In this document: piece after piece, positions 1-7,601 of the stretch
Position numbering within the stretch: position 1 is the first letter of the stretch
How the letters are laid out: each line of letters starts with the position of its first letter
NCBI GenBank assembly: GCA_027596945.1
Contig: JADGJH010001115.1
Location: 1 to 11,851, forward strand
Length of the DNA stretch: 11,851 nt
Direction of reading: 5' to 3'
Source: Physocladia obscura
Taxonomy: Eukaryota; Chytridiomycota; Chytridiomycetes; Chytridiales; Chytriomycetaceae
The notes under the pieces: generated by a model
Database searches by the model: none
Told to the model about the DNA's origin: nothing
Seen by the model: the letters and a program-made list of their open reading frames with translations, nothing else
Made by a program: the position numbers and the translations under genes

Positions 1-143
1 AATTTATTTTTAAAAATTTAATTCAAAATTTTTTAAAAAAATTTTTTTTTTTTTTTTCCTTGTTTTTTTTTTTTAATAAATTGCTTTTTTTTTTTTTTTT
101 TTTAAAAAATAAAAAAAAAAAAAAGAAAAAGAAAAACACATGA
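1..143. repeat. A/T homopolymer tract downstream of the carrier gene
   Basis: The first ~140 bases are almost only long runs of A and T, interrupted by single C or G bases. They lie just downstream of the stop codon of the minus-strand carrier gene and probably form its 3' flank. No coding frame here is credible; open frames give only poly-Phe/poly-Lys. Such tracts are prone to assembly error, so exact run lengths should not be trusted. Confidence 0.85.
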
Positions 144-1497
144 TCAACCAAGATATTCATTGACAAGTTCATAAACAAATAATGCCGCAGCACTAGCTGG
201 AACAACGCGTCCAAATTGTCCACCAATCCCCGAATAAACTCCCTGAATCCCACCCAGTCGTTTAAAAACGCTAAACGCAGATTCCCTCCTCATTCTATCA
301 TGTGACTGTTGAATCTCTGCCTGAATTCGGTCAATAGGAAAACTCACTGCCTGAAACCCCATTCCCGCAAACCCACCGGCCGCAACAATCGCGAGTGCCT
401 GCGGTCCTGTGATTGTAACGCCCTTCATAATCGGGTGCTTTCCACGGCACTGATCATCGGCAACACCGACATAAAATGCATCCTGTGCCTGCTTCACAAG
501 CACTTTTCCAGCATCGCGCGTATTTTCAAAGAGTCCGAAAAATAAGGCAAATCCGATGGAGTCTTTCAGACACGTCAAGCCAAAGTTTTGGTATAGGGGT
601 CTCGTGTAGCGAGTGAAACGTTGGCGGAAAATGTGCGTATGAGAATAACTGCGGTGGTGCATTTTATTGGCGGCATTGCGAGTGGCAACGGGGTTCGTGG
701 AATGAGTTAAAGCGTCGATTGTAGAGTGGGCATGATCTGTCAGTGATTTAAGCGATTCGACAAAGACGGACATGATACCAGCTTTCGAATGCCTACTCGC
801 AATAATAGAATCAGCAGAAAAATGAGGTGTACGCTGCAAGTTATCTATCGGGGTTGAAAGCAGCGACTGAGACGCACCAGCAATTGCGCCAGCAAGAAAA
901 GGAGTGAGAGAAAAACGATACTCCATTCCATTTTCGTTATTGTAAATAGAATCATCTTGTTTGCTCCCAAATATTGAATTTGAATCGAGATAAACAGCAG
1001 AGATTGCGTCTGACGCGTAAGCATAAGTGTTGAACAGGAAAGCGCCAATCAGACTGTTGACAATGAGTAGCGGGAAAGTGTTCTTTGCAACGGCGCGCAG
1101 TCCCCCGTCTTTACGCAAGGCTTTGCGTAGATACGTCATACGACCAACGCCTTCACGGGCAGCGGAGTGGTTGAGCACAAGGTACGGATTGACAACGTAA
1201 CTAAAAAGGAATTCAGACAATAGAGTCAAAATAACAAACAAACACTCACGGACGAAATAACTTCACGGGTAATCGGAACCACCACTTCAGCAGACCCTTC
1301 AACATTCCGCCCATTGCCAGAGTCCCCTGCATCGCAATGCTGCGCGTGAATGCCGCTACAGTGCCTGCCCCGTCGAGCTGCATCTTGAGGCTCGTGTCCG
1401 TGTCTGTGGCCGTTATCGTTGCGTCTTCGCTGGTTTTGTTATTTGCCTTTGCTGGCCCTGGCTGTATCAGTGCATTGTTCGTTCGTGGTTCCATCAA
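144..1497 (-). CDS. Mitochondrial carrier family (SLC25-like) protein, two exons
   Basis: Membrane carrier of the SLC25 type, expected in the mitochondrial inner membrane; the substrate cannot be told. The coding sequence joins 1497-1250 and 1200-144 and gives 434 residues. Signature motifs close the odd helices of repeats 2 and 3: PIDNLQR (about residues 200-206) and PIDRIQ (about 371-376). The segment LKDSIGFALFFGLFE and the end VVPASAAALFVYE match the even-helix regions of carriers. The first repeat is degenerate: LPVKLFRP (about 76-83) has Lys where the family has Asp/Glu. The protein is longer than the usual ~300 residues, owing to a ~60-residue acidic/polar N-terminus and a ~60-residue insert after the second signature (about 210-270). 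The start at 1497 is the first Met of the open exon. The stop is TGA. Family assignment is firm; transport ability is less so because of the weak first repeat. Confidence 0.88.
1201..1249 (-). other. Spliceosomal intron (49 bp) in the carrier gene
   Basis: On the minus strand the donor is GTGAGT (1249-1244) and the acceptor is a pyrimidine-rich stretch ending in TAG (1203-1201). Removing it joins codon CC|T in phase 2 and continues the frame as FRP-YVVNPYLVLN, reuniting the first carrier helix with its matrix loop. Both flanking open frames otherwise start or end arbitrarily inside the intron. Confidence 0.85.
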
Positions 1498-1856
1498 ATC
1501 TTGCGAAATTGCAATTTAAAACCACATCACCAATCAATAAATGAGAAGAAACTTTCAGTTGGAATTTTTAACAAACTTCTTATAATTTTTTTCTGTTTTT
1601 TTTTCTTTTTTTTTTTTTCTTTGCATTTCCCTGCTTTGTGGCAATAAATATTCTACTATTTTTTTAATCTTAGACAAAAAATGACAGCATGTTGAGCATC
1701 TGAAACTCCTTCATTTATTCGAGCAAAAACAAAAAAAAAGAAAGAAAAGAAAACAGCTAAAGCAAGTACAGATACGCCTAAGGGAACTTTAAAGACACTC
1801 CACTCGACTGTTATATGAATAATTCTGATTTACTGTTTGGTTTCCACTTTAACTTT

Positions 1857-1913
1857 TATTATTTTATTATTATTATTATTATTATTAATATTATTATTAT
1901 TATTATTATTTTA
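1857..1913. repeat. ATT/TTA trinucleotide microsatellite
   Basis: About 55 bases made almost entirely of TTA/ATT units, with one interruption (AATATT) in the middle. Open frames across it read as poly-Ile or poly-Leu and are not taken as coding. Confidence 0.9.
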
Positions 1914-2273
1914 ACAAACAACAGAGAAAAGTGGTCAATAAAGGAGGAAAAGAAAGGGGGGAAAAGTCTTGTAGCATTGGATCATAGTCAAAAAAACCAG
2001 CGCAGCCCAAACGAGTGCAAACAAATTCAACCCACAACCCAAACCAAAAGCCCAAACAATTACACGGTACTATGTTTACAAAGTTTGAAATAATTACAAA
2101 ATCAAAACACAATACCCAGTTTAAAAACTGGAAGTACATACTTGAAATTGCTTGCCACACTGCCAGCTAGATATAGCGAGAATAATTGGTGTGAGTTTTC
2201 TGGCTGACTGTAGGAGAAAGACGCGAGAAGCAACAAATGAAAATGAAAAATTTGGAATAAATCACTGACAGGA

Positions 2274-2293
2274 TTTCAGGTGGCCACCTGAAA
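2274..2293. repeat. Perfect 20-bp palindrome
   Basis: The sequence tttcaggtggccacctgaaa is its own reverse complement over all 20 positions. It contains a central CAGGTGGCCACCTG, which holds two E-box-like CANNTG cores (CAGGTG and CACCTG). It is in the gene-poor stretch and could be a dimeric protein-binding site or a chance palindrome. No function is claimed. Confidence 0.7.
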
Positions 2294-2712
2294 GCTGGCA
2301 CAGATCTTTGGAGGGGATCTAGAATGACTGCCAGATGCTGAAATGACAGAATAAAAAAGGGTTGCTGGAAGACGCTGTTATGGAAGGTATTGCTTTCTGA
2401 GAAGCTGCAATTAATACAAGCAAAAAAAAAAAAAAGTAAGGGCATGCTTGAACTGCCGTTACGTAACAAGGCTGGATCTGTAGTGTATCATCCTGACAAA
2501 ACAAACTCCAATCAAATTAAAGAGCTCTGGTCGATTGTCAAATATGGATACAACGGCCAATCACCATGATTACAGCCAACTCTTTACAAATTATATCACT
2601 TATTTCTGTAAAATCAATTTGCTCAGGTTTTCAAAGTCTTCCAGTGAATCAAGTATTTACAAGAAAAAGGGAAATAACTGCCTCAAAAAATGAACAGTAT
2701 TCATAGCACACT

Positions 2713-3461
2713 TTAGATGACACAAAAAAAAGCAAAAATTGCAAAGAAAGCAGGATAGGAGAATATTATGCATGAAGCCGAGCTTGAAAAAGAGTTACTG
2801 GAAGCTGTTGCAGATGTGAGATTGCCAGTGGCTGTGGCTGTTGCTGTGGCAGTAACAGTCAGAGATGTTAAAAAATTTCAACCAGGACAAAGCCAAACAA
2901 GTCAGGGATATGAAAATAATGATAAACATTGAGGAAGTAGAATTAGAATCGAAGACGGCTAGGATCGAATAAAAATACAAATGCCATACTTATCAAAGTT
3001 ATTGTAGAGGTTGTTGCACCCACAGTCCAAATTTTGACGATTTCCACATTGGATAAAATTCCGGATGTGCACTGTGACGTAAGAGATGCGTTGGAATTAT
3101 ACGCGCCGCTGCAGGTTGTCGAATTGCTCCATTGTTCAATTGATGTCGTTGATGTGCGATATGAGATTCCACCATTAAAAACACAGACACCGAGAGCATC
3201 GGCTTCAAAAGCACCAACACCACCGCTGCATTCGATTTGGTTGAAGATTACTTCGTTGGCATAAACTGTTCCGATGGGAAAGAACGCATCGGCGTATACT
3301 TGGAAGGAAGCCGAATCTGCTATAGTTTTGTTCGGGCATGCGTAAGAATATGATCCCCCGCTGACAGCTGCGCATGCGGATGCCGTGCATTTGCCCGCCT
3401 TATAGCTAAGCGATATTGGTACGGTACAGTTTGCGTCGGAGAACAGATATGCCAGTGACAT
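2713..3461 (-). CDS. Cysteine-rich, N-glycosylation-type cell-surface protein; two proposed exons, N-terminus uncertain
   Basis: Exon 1 (3461-2990) encodes 157 residues with eight cysteines (12, 25, 30, 42, 78, 93, 117, 131) and four N-glycosylation sequons (NCT, NKT, NST, NAS), so it looks extracellular. Without splicing, the frame would end 15 codons later. I propose an intron with donor GTATGG at 2989 and an acceptor after a CTGAC branch-like site, ending CAG at 2844. Exon 2 (2843-2713) then adds a Thr/Ser-rich stretch (TTATATGNLTSATASS) and a hydrophobic tail (YPAFFAIFAFFCVI) before TAA, as in GPI-anchored or tail-anchored wall proteins. The total is 200 residues. No signal peptide follows the Met at 3461, and an in-frame TGA lies five codons upstream. 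Only 75 bp separate it from the next gene, so either the true 5' exon is missed or the gene is 5'-truncated. Function unknown. Confidence 0.6.
2844..2989 (-). other. Proposed intron (146 bp) in the cysteine-rich protein gene
   Basis: Donor GTATGG (2989-2984) interrupts the codon after ...ITLI. The acceptor region reads CTCTGACTGTTACTGCCACAG (minus strand, ending 2844), with a CTGAC branch-point-like element 13 bases before the AG. Two further AGs lie 6 and 12 bases downstream and would keep the same frame. The splice is inferred because it turns an abrupt stop into a Ser/Thr-rich, hydrophobic C-terminus. Confidence 0.55.
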
Positions 3462-3525
3462 TTCTGGACTTGTTCAATTAATTAACCCAATGCGCCGAAA
3501 AAGTTTTACTCTATTTACCATGCTA

Positions 3526-3531
3526 TTTATT
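3526..3531 (-). terminator. AATAAA polyadenylation signal of the AP2 gene
   Basis: AATAAA on the minus strand starts five bases after the TAA stop of the AP2-domain gene, inside the 75-bp gap before the next gene. Such closeness fits a compact genome; the site actually used is unknown. Confidence 0.45.
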
Positions 3532-3536
3532 CACTT

Positions 3537-4302
3537 TTATTTGTTATTATCCTCCTTTTTACTATTACTATCTTTGATGACCTGGGCAACAACAGCTGCA
3601 ACATGTTTCTTCACACACATAATACGATCATTCCGAGTCGGAAGCACGCGAAGCTCAGCAGCGAGTTCAACCCGCATATCGTTTATTTTATTATATACTG
3701 AAGCAGCCACATCTTCCGACACGTAGCATCCAAGCGAGTACTGAATTTTTTCAATACGTGTTTTCACGCGATATTTTGATGCATTTGAGCCCTTGAGAAC
3801 TCCTCTGAAACGTGAGGTCCGTATTCGTTGTTCATGGGCTGGATCCGCGATTTTTTTAATATGAGCAGCACGTTCCTCTGACGACGCGAACCCGTCCCAT
3901 AAATCCTCAATGTCCTCTCGCGCCTGAGTATTTGTAGTTGAGATTACACACTAGATTACTTTAAAATGATGATAATGTGTTTATACGTACGCGTGCCACG
4001 GCTTCGTATGCAGCCGATGCCGACGCTTGAGTCGAGTGTAGACCAAGATTGAACTGCACGTTGCGGATCTTTGCTGAGGCCAACCATTTTCCTTCATCCG
4101 CAAACCACGAAACACCTGTGTACAAACTTGAATGCCGCTCGTCCTTCCGCAGCTTGTATTTCCGCTTTCCGGCAGCCCCAGCAGCAGCAGTCTGTATTAT
4201 TTGCTCGTTCTTTTCGTAATCGCTTTCCGTTTGTTTATTGATTTCGCGTTTATTGCGCTTACTACCCTCCATTTGCTTCACTTTGCTGTCGATGAAAATC
4301 AA
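3537..4302 (-). CDS. Protein with two AP2/ERF-like DNA-binding domains, two exons
   Basis: The coding sequence joins 4302-3991 and 3923-3537 and gives 232 residues (222 if the second Met, at 4272-4270, is used). The N-terminal ~55 residues are basic and charged (KRNKREINK, GKRKYKLRKDER). Domain 1 (about 58-115) reads SSLYTGVSWFADEGKWLASAKI...FNLGLHSTQASASAAYEAVA; the S-x-Y-x-GVSW, the GKW...AKI strand, the LG turn and the A-A-x-x-Y helix are the AP2 pattern. Domain 2 (about 140-190) is more diverged: SRFRGV, KYRVKTRIEKI, SLGCYVSEDVAASVYNKI. A likely nuclear DNA-binding protein; AP2 domains are known from plant regulators and from HNH homing nucleases, and no HNH motif is visible here. Target genes cannot be told. 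The start is uncertain because an acceptor-like CGACAG lies just inside the first Met. Confidence 0.8.
3924..3990 (-). other. Spliceosomal intron (67 bp) in the AP2 gene
   Basis: Donor GTACGT (3990-3985) follows codon CGC of ...YEAVAR; the acceptor is ACTCAG ending at 3924. The junction is in phase 0 and continues as AREDIEDLWDGF, completing the last helix of AP2 domain 1 and bringing in domain 2. Without splicing the frame stops within 30 bases. Confidence 0.85.
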
Positions 4303-4963
4303 ATTTGAAAATCATTTAAACCTTACAGAAACAAAGTTCTCAGTCTGTTGGCGCCAAGATTTGTGACAACTGTTAGAAATGAGATATGGGTGAACAAAAG
4401 CCAGTTAAAGCTGTTGTTGATAAACGCAAAAGAAATGAATGCCATTGTAATAACTTCTTTTTTGCCGAAGGCTATTCCGCATTCTCAACAGTGTAATATC
4501 AACAATAGGGATTTCTAAAAAATAAATGACAATGAACAATGTTTTCCTTTTTTTTTTCCGAAAAAGTCAATAGTGTGTAATCTTTGAACGAATCTTGTTT
4601 TTTGTCAATAGTCTGGGTTTCTTGATTTTCTTCATCAAACTAAAGGGGTGTTCAATGAAGAATTAATCAGGGTTTTTGAAATGAACTCTGGCTGAACTGA
4701 AAGAAAAAAAGTGCCAATAACGAGTGATGCCAATAAACGATGGAAAAAAAATATTGGCAGCATTGAACTGGTATTACTATAACTTCTTCTTTAATAATCG
4801 CAGGGAGAAACATGCAGCACACTAACAAACAAGTGTCTTGAAGCACTTGGTGTCGCCACCCAAAAGTTTTTATTATCGAAAACAAGCCACAGACAAAAAA
4901 TATTTGAAATAACGAAGGGACACAAAAGGGAAATTAAAAAAAAGAAAAAGAAAAAAACAAGCA
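4303..4963. promoter_or_regulatory. Divergent intergenic/promoter region
   Basis: About 660 bp between the start of the minus-strand AP2 gene and the start of the plus-strand permease gene, so it should carry both promoters. It is AT-rich with several A or T runs, including a purine-rich A/G stretch at about 4925-4958 directly before the permease ATG. Short open frames inside it have no recognisable domain. No motif could be called with confidence. Confidence 0.5.
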
Positions 4964-6644
4964 ATGTCTGAAGCAAAAAACGATATCCTTACGCCTGAAG
5001 CGTCAGAAATAGTTGAAGTCCAGACAGGCCATCTGCACCGCAAGTTGAAGGCCAGACATTTGGAAATGGTTAGTTTTATTTTTTCTCCCGTCTGAAAGCT
5101 GAGCCGAAACCGAAATACTGTAGATTGCTATAGGTGGAACAATCGGAACTGGACTATTACTGAAGTCTGGAAGTGCAATTAAAGGAGCCGGTCCGCTGGG
5201 CGCTCTCATCACATTTTCGCTCACCGGTCTTCAAGTTTTTGGGGTAATCACATCGATCGGCGAAATGGCAACGTATATTCCGGTGGAAGGTGCTTTCTCA
5301 GCATTCCCGCATCGTTTCGTTTCTCCTGCTCTCGGTTTCATGTCTGGATGGAACTATTGGTTAAACTGGGCTTTGACTTTTCCCGCCGAACTTGCCGGAA
5401 TTGCAACTCTTATGGAATACTGGGTTCCAACCGATAAACTTGCTTCCTGGATCATTTCTCTCATCTTTATGGTTCCACTGGTTTCGCTAAATTTGTTCAG
5501 CGTTAGTGGCTTCGCGGAGGTCGAATTTGTTCTTTGCATTATCAAGATTGTTACGGTTATTCTATTTCTCATTATTTCCTTTTTTCTTTGGTTCGGAGTG
5601 GGAACTGGAACCGGCCCACTCTGGTTCAAAAATTGGGCACCGGCAGTAGTCGGTGACAGCTCAACAGCGCAATTCCTCAACGTTGGTTCTGCATTCACTA
5701 CTGGGTTCTATTCATACGGAGGAACCGAACTTGTGGGTCTCACTGCCGGTGAAGCCGAAAATCCGAGATTATCTGTTCCTCGTGCAATTACTGGGACTTT
5801 TTGGCGTATTATCATCTTCTACATCTTAGCCATCTTCTTTGTCGGGGTTTTGCTTAACCCACTTGCGACATGGTCTGCATCGCCGTTCGTTTACTCTCTC
5901 CAAACTGCCGGAATTTCATTTGCAGCTGATTTTATTAACTTTGTCGTGATTGTTGCAGCAATGTCTGCTGCAAACTCGAGTATTTACGCATGTGCACGTA
6001 CTCTTCTCAAACTCGCTGAAGACCATCAAGCGCCAACAATATTTGCGAAAATTGACAAACGTGGGGTCCCAATTAACTCTGTTACTGCAATCACCATTGT
6101 CGGACTCATTGCAATTGTTGGATCATACGCATCAGGACCAAACGGATCAACTAATGTCTTCAATTTTCTTTCTGGCGTCATTTCATACTCTATTATGTTG
6201 GCTTGGATGATCATGTCGGTTACACATTTGCGTTTCCGCGCAGGCTATATTGCCCAAGGCCGAAACATCAAAGACTTACCGTATATTGCACCACTTTTCC
6301 CATACTTCAACTATTTATCGCTTACCATCGGGACTTTCGTTACCATGTTTATGTTGATGTCTGCATTTTACCCAAACGGCACCCCCACCGACGAGTTTTT
6401 TAACCTCGACTGGTGGATGAACAACTCATGGACATATGCCGGAATCCCAATAACTGTGTGTTTGTATTTCGGATATGGAATATTTGTCCCAGGATCAATG
6501 AAGCTGGTTGCATACGAGGACATGGATTTTGAATCAAACAGGCTCATTGAGACACCGGAAGAGAAGGCTGCAGCCGATGCATTAGCATTCAAGCCAAAGA
6601 ATTTTGCCGAATGGCGTACACGTATCATGCACAAATTGTTTTAA
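4964..6644 (+). CDS. Fungal-type amino acid permease (APC superfamily, YAT family), two exons
   Basis: Proton-coupled uptake of amino acids across the plasma membrane is the family role; the specific substrate is not readable. The coding sequence joins 4964-5068 and 5124-6644 and gives 541 residues, close to the usual length. After a hydrophilic N-terminus of ~30 residues comes the hallmark LKARHLEM-IAIGGTIGTGLLLKSG (about 28-50), then GEMATYIPVEGAF. YGGTELVGLTAGEAENPRLS (about 233) and SAANSSIYACARTL (about 316-329), followed by LAEDHQAP, are conserved family segments. About twelve hydrophobic membrane segments can be followed. The cytosolic tail is ~45 residues, with an acidic/Ala-rich patch and KPKNFAEWRTRI. 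The ATG at 4964 is chosen because it directly precedes a normal-length tail and follows a purine-rich stretch. The gene appears intact. Confidence 0.93.
5069..5123 (+). other. Spliceosomal intron (55 bp) in the permease gene
   Basis: Donor GTTAGT at 5069 and acceptor TAG at 5121-5123. It contains an in-frame TGA if retained. Removal in phase 0 joins ...ARHLEM to IAIGGTIGTG, the invariant start of the first membrane helix in this family, which makes the call very safe. Confidence 0.92.
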
Positions 6645-6700
6645 TACCAAAAAATAACAGAATGGCATCCTCCTTTTACGTTCCCTGCGCTTTGTAAAAT

Positions 6701-6706
6701 AATAAA
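6701..6706 (+). terminator. AATAAA signal downstream of the permease
   Basis: AATAAA lies 56 bases after the permease TAA. A second AATAAA at 6763-6768 is followed by a T-run. Either could direct 3'-end formation of the permease mRNA. Confidence 0.5.
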
Positions 6707-6762
6707 TGCTTACTAAACCCCCCATGCACACGCCCGCTCCCACTTCTCTGTGGAGTTTCTCT

Positions 6763-6768
6763 AATAAA
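6763..6768 (+). terminator. Second AATAAA signal downstream of the permease
   Basis: AATAAA 118 bases after the permease stop, within CTAATAAAATTTTG. This is an alternative to the signal at 6701. Confidence 0.4.
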
Positions 6769-6812
6769 ATTTTGAATTGATGATTCCTTCACTTCGGCAA
6801 GTGACAAATCAT

Positions 6813-7041
6813 CTCAACTTTGAATAACGTGCTTTATTTACACTGAAATACAGTGAGGGGTATTGTGTTTGATTGTAGTGTGGATACTCACTAAGAAAGT
6901 TTGTTTTTGTGACACGACTTTGAAAACTGTGGGATTGTTCACTCGAATTCAGTGAGTGTTATTGAGATTTATGCTGGTTAAAATAGGCGCTGGTTGAGTT
7001 CGTTTGAATGACACTAGTGAGGGGTTAACTCAACTTTGAAT
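6813..7041. repeat. Cluster of related short inverted and direct repeats
   Basis: The 13-mer ctcaactttgaat occurs at 6813-6825 and 7029-7041. Between them three motifs share a CACT...AGTGAG layout: 6841 (CACTG-AAATA-CAGTGAGGGGT), 6940 (CACTCGAATTCAGTGAGTGT) and 7012 (CACTAGTGAGGGGT). Each can pair CACT with AGTG and is followed by G/T-rich sequence. This could be a subterminal repeat zone of the adjoining element or a regulatory-site cluster; function is not known. Confidence 0.5.
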
Positions 7042-7139
7042 GGGTGTGATGTGAATGATGTGAATGAATGAATTATGGGGTTGATTGTTAATGGGAGTTA
7101 ATATTCATACATAAATTGTGATGATGATTTTAATAGGGT

Positions 7140-7167
7140 GAGAGTGAGTGAGTGAGAGTGAGTGAGT
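7140..7167. repeat. Tandem 14-bp GAGT-type repeat
   Basis: Two perfect adjacent copies of gagagtgagtgagt. The unit itself is built of GAGT steps and extends the AGTGAG theme of the cluster to its left. Confidence 0.8.
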
Positions 7168-7273
7168 GCGTGTTGTTCTTGAACAAAATTCTCTTTTTTT
7201 TCGTCCAAAAATGAACTTGAACGAACGCTCAACTCTAACGACAACACCTTCGCCATCCGACCCATCGCATCAA

Positions 7274-7315
7274 TCGTCGTCATCGTCATTGTCATCCTCA
7301 TCCTCATCCTCGTCA
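7274..7315. repeat. TCN trinucleotide run
   Basis: Fourteen consecutive TCA/TCG/TCC-type triplets (one TTG). The plus strand reads as poly-Ser and the minus strand as poly-Asp/Glu, so translated matches here are low-complexity and should be distrusted. Confidence 0.8.
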
Positions 7316-7601
7316 GGCTTCTCGTCATCTTGTTTCATCGTCTCGACCCACGCGAGAGTATTAAAAGGTTTTTATTTTATTTAAATCACTGGATACCCTG
7401 AGTGGCCCGACTCACAATATTATTCTTAAAGACTACTCGATATCTCTTGCGCGCCATTCGCCATCATTTGCGGTTATGTCAGCGAGAGAGACTGGTTTGT
7501 TGAATTGTTTATTTGTTATTTTTATTCGTTTGACTCATTTTAAAACAATTGCAGATTCAACATAATTATTTTTATTTATTTTCTTTCATATTATTAAAAC
7601 A

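Larger units (their letters stand above)
1498..2712. other. Intergenic stretch without a convincing gene
   Basis: About 1.2 kb lies between the start of the carrier gene and the proposed end of the cysteine-rich protein gene. It has poly-T/poly-A runs near 1585-1620 and 2420-2434, an ATT microsatellite and a 20-bp palindrome. Short open frames (for example 2167-2469 minus, which looks like a signal peptide only because of a poly-A run) show no recognisable domain. I saw no tRNA-like B box. It should hold the carrier promoter (just above 1497). An undetected noncoding RNA cannot be excluded. Confidence 0.6.
6645..7601. other. Intergenic stretch with repeats; possible element boundary
   Basis: About 950 bp between the permease stop and the first element gene, with no convincing gene. 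From left to right it holds two AATAAA signals, a GT-rich zone with repeated AGTGAG-type motifs (6813-7041), a GAGT tandem repeat (7140-7167), a TCN run (7274-7315) and an AT-rich leader before the ATG at 7602. Composition and gene style change across this stretch, so the host/element junction probably lies within it, but the exact point cannot be fixed. Confidence 0.5.

Noticed and set aside
1815..2160. Frames over the ATT microsatellite on both strands
   Set aside because: Low-complexity translation (poly-Ile), with nothing recognisable in the remaining part.
2167..2504. Open frames on the minus strand with signal-peptide-like starts (poly-Phe core)
   Set aside because: The hydrophobic core comes only from a poly-A run at about 2420-2434. 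The rest has no domain and no sensible extension.
2959..2989. A 31-bp intron in the cysteine-rich gene (acceptor TAG at 2959)
   Set aside because: Too short for a normal spliceosomal intron. The acceptor at 2844 has a branch-like site and yields a more sensible C-terminus.
4303..4963. GATA-type (GATAA/TTATC) nitrogen-control sites upstream of the permease
   Set aside because: Only scattered single 5-mers are present, no more than expected by chance in AT-rich DNA.
5354..5698. Antisense frame inside the permease, and similar frames opposite other genes
   Set aside because: Shadow frames of well-supported genes, with no domain of their own.
7166..7384. Plus-strand Ser-rich frame
   Set aside because: Most of it is the TCN repeat plus tandem GAGT DNA. 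No domain, no good start context and no clear splice partner.
6645..7601. A terminal inverted repeat or target-site duplication marking the element's left end
   Set aside because: The right end is outside the window, so no partner sequence can be compared; only the repeat cluster is reported.
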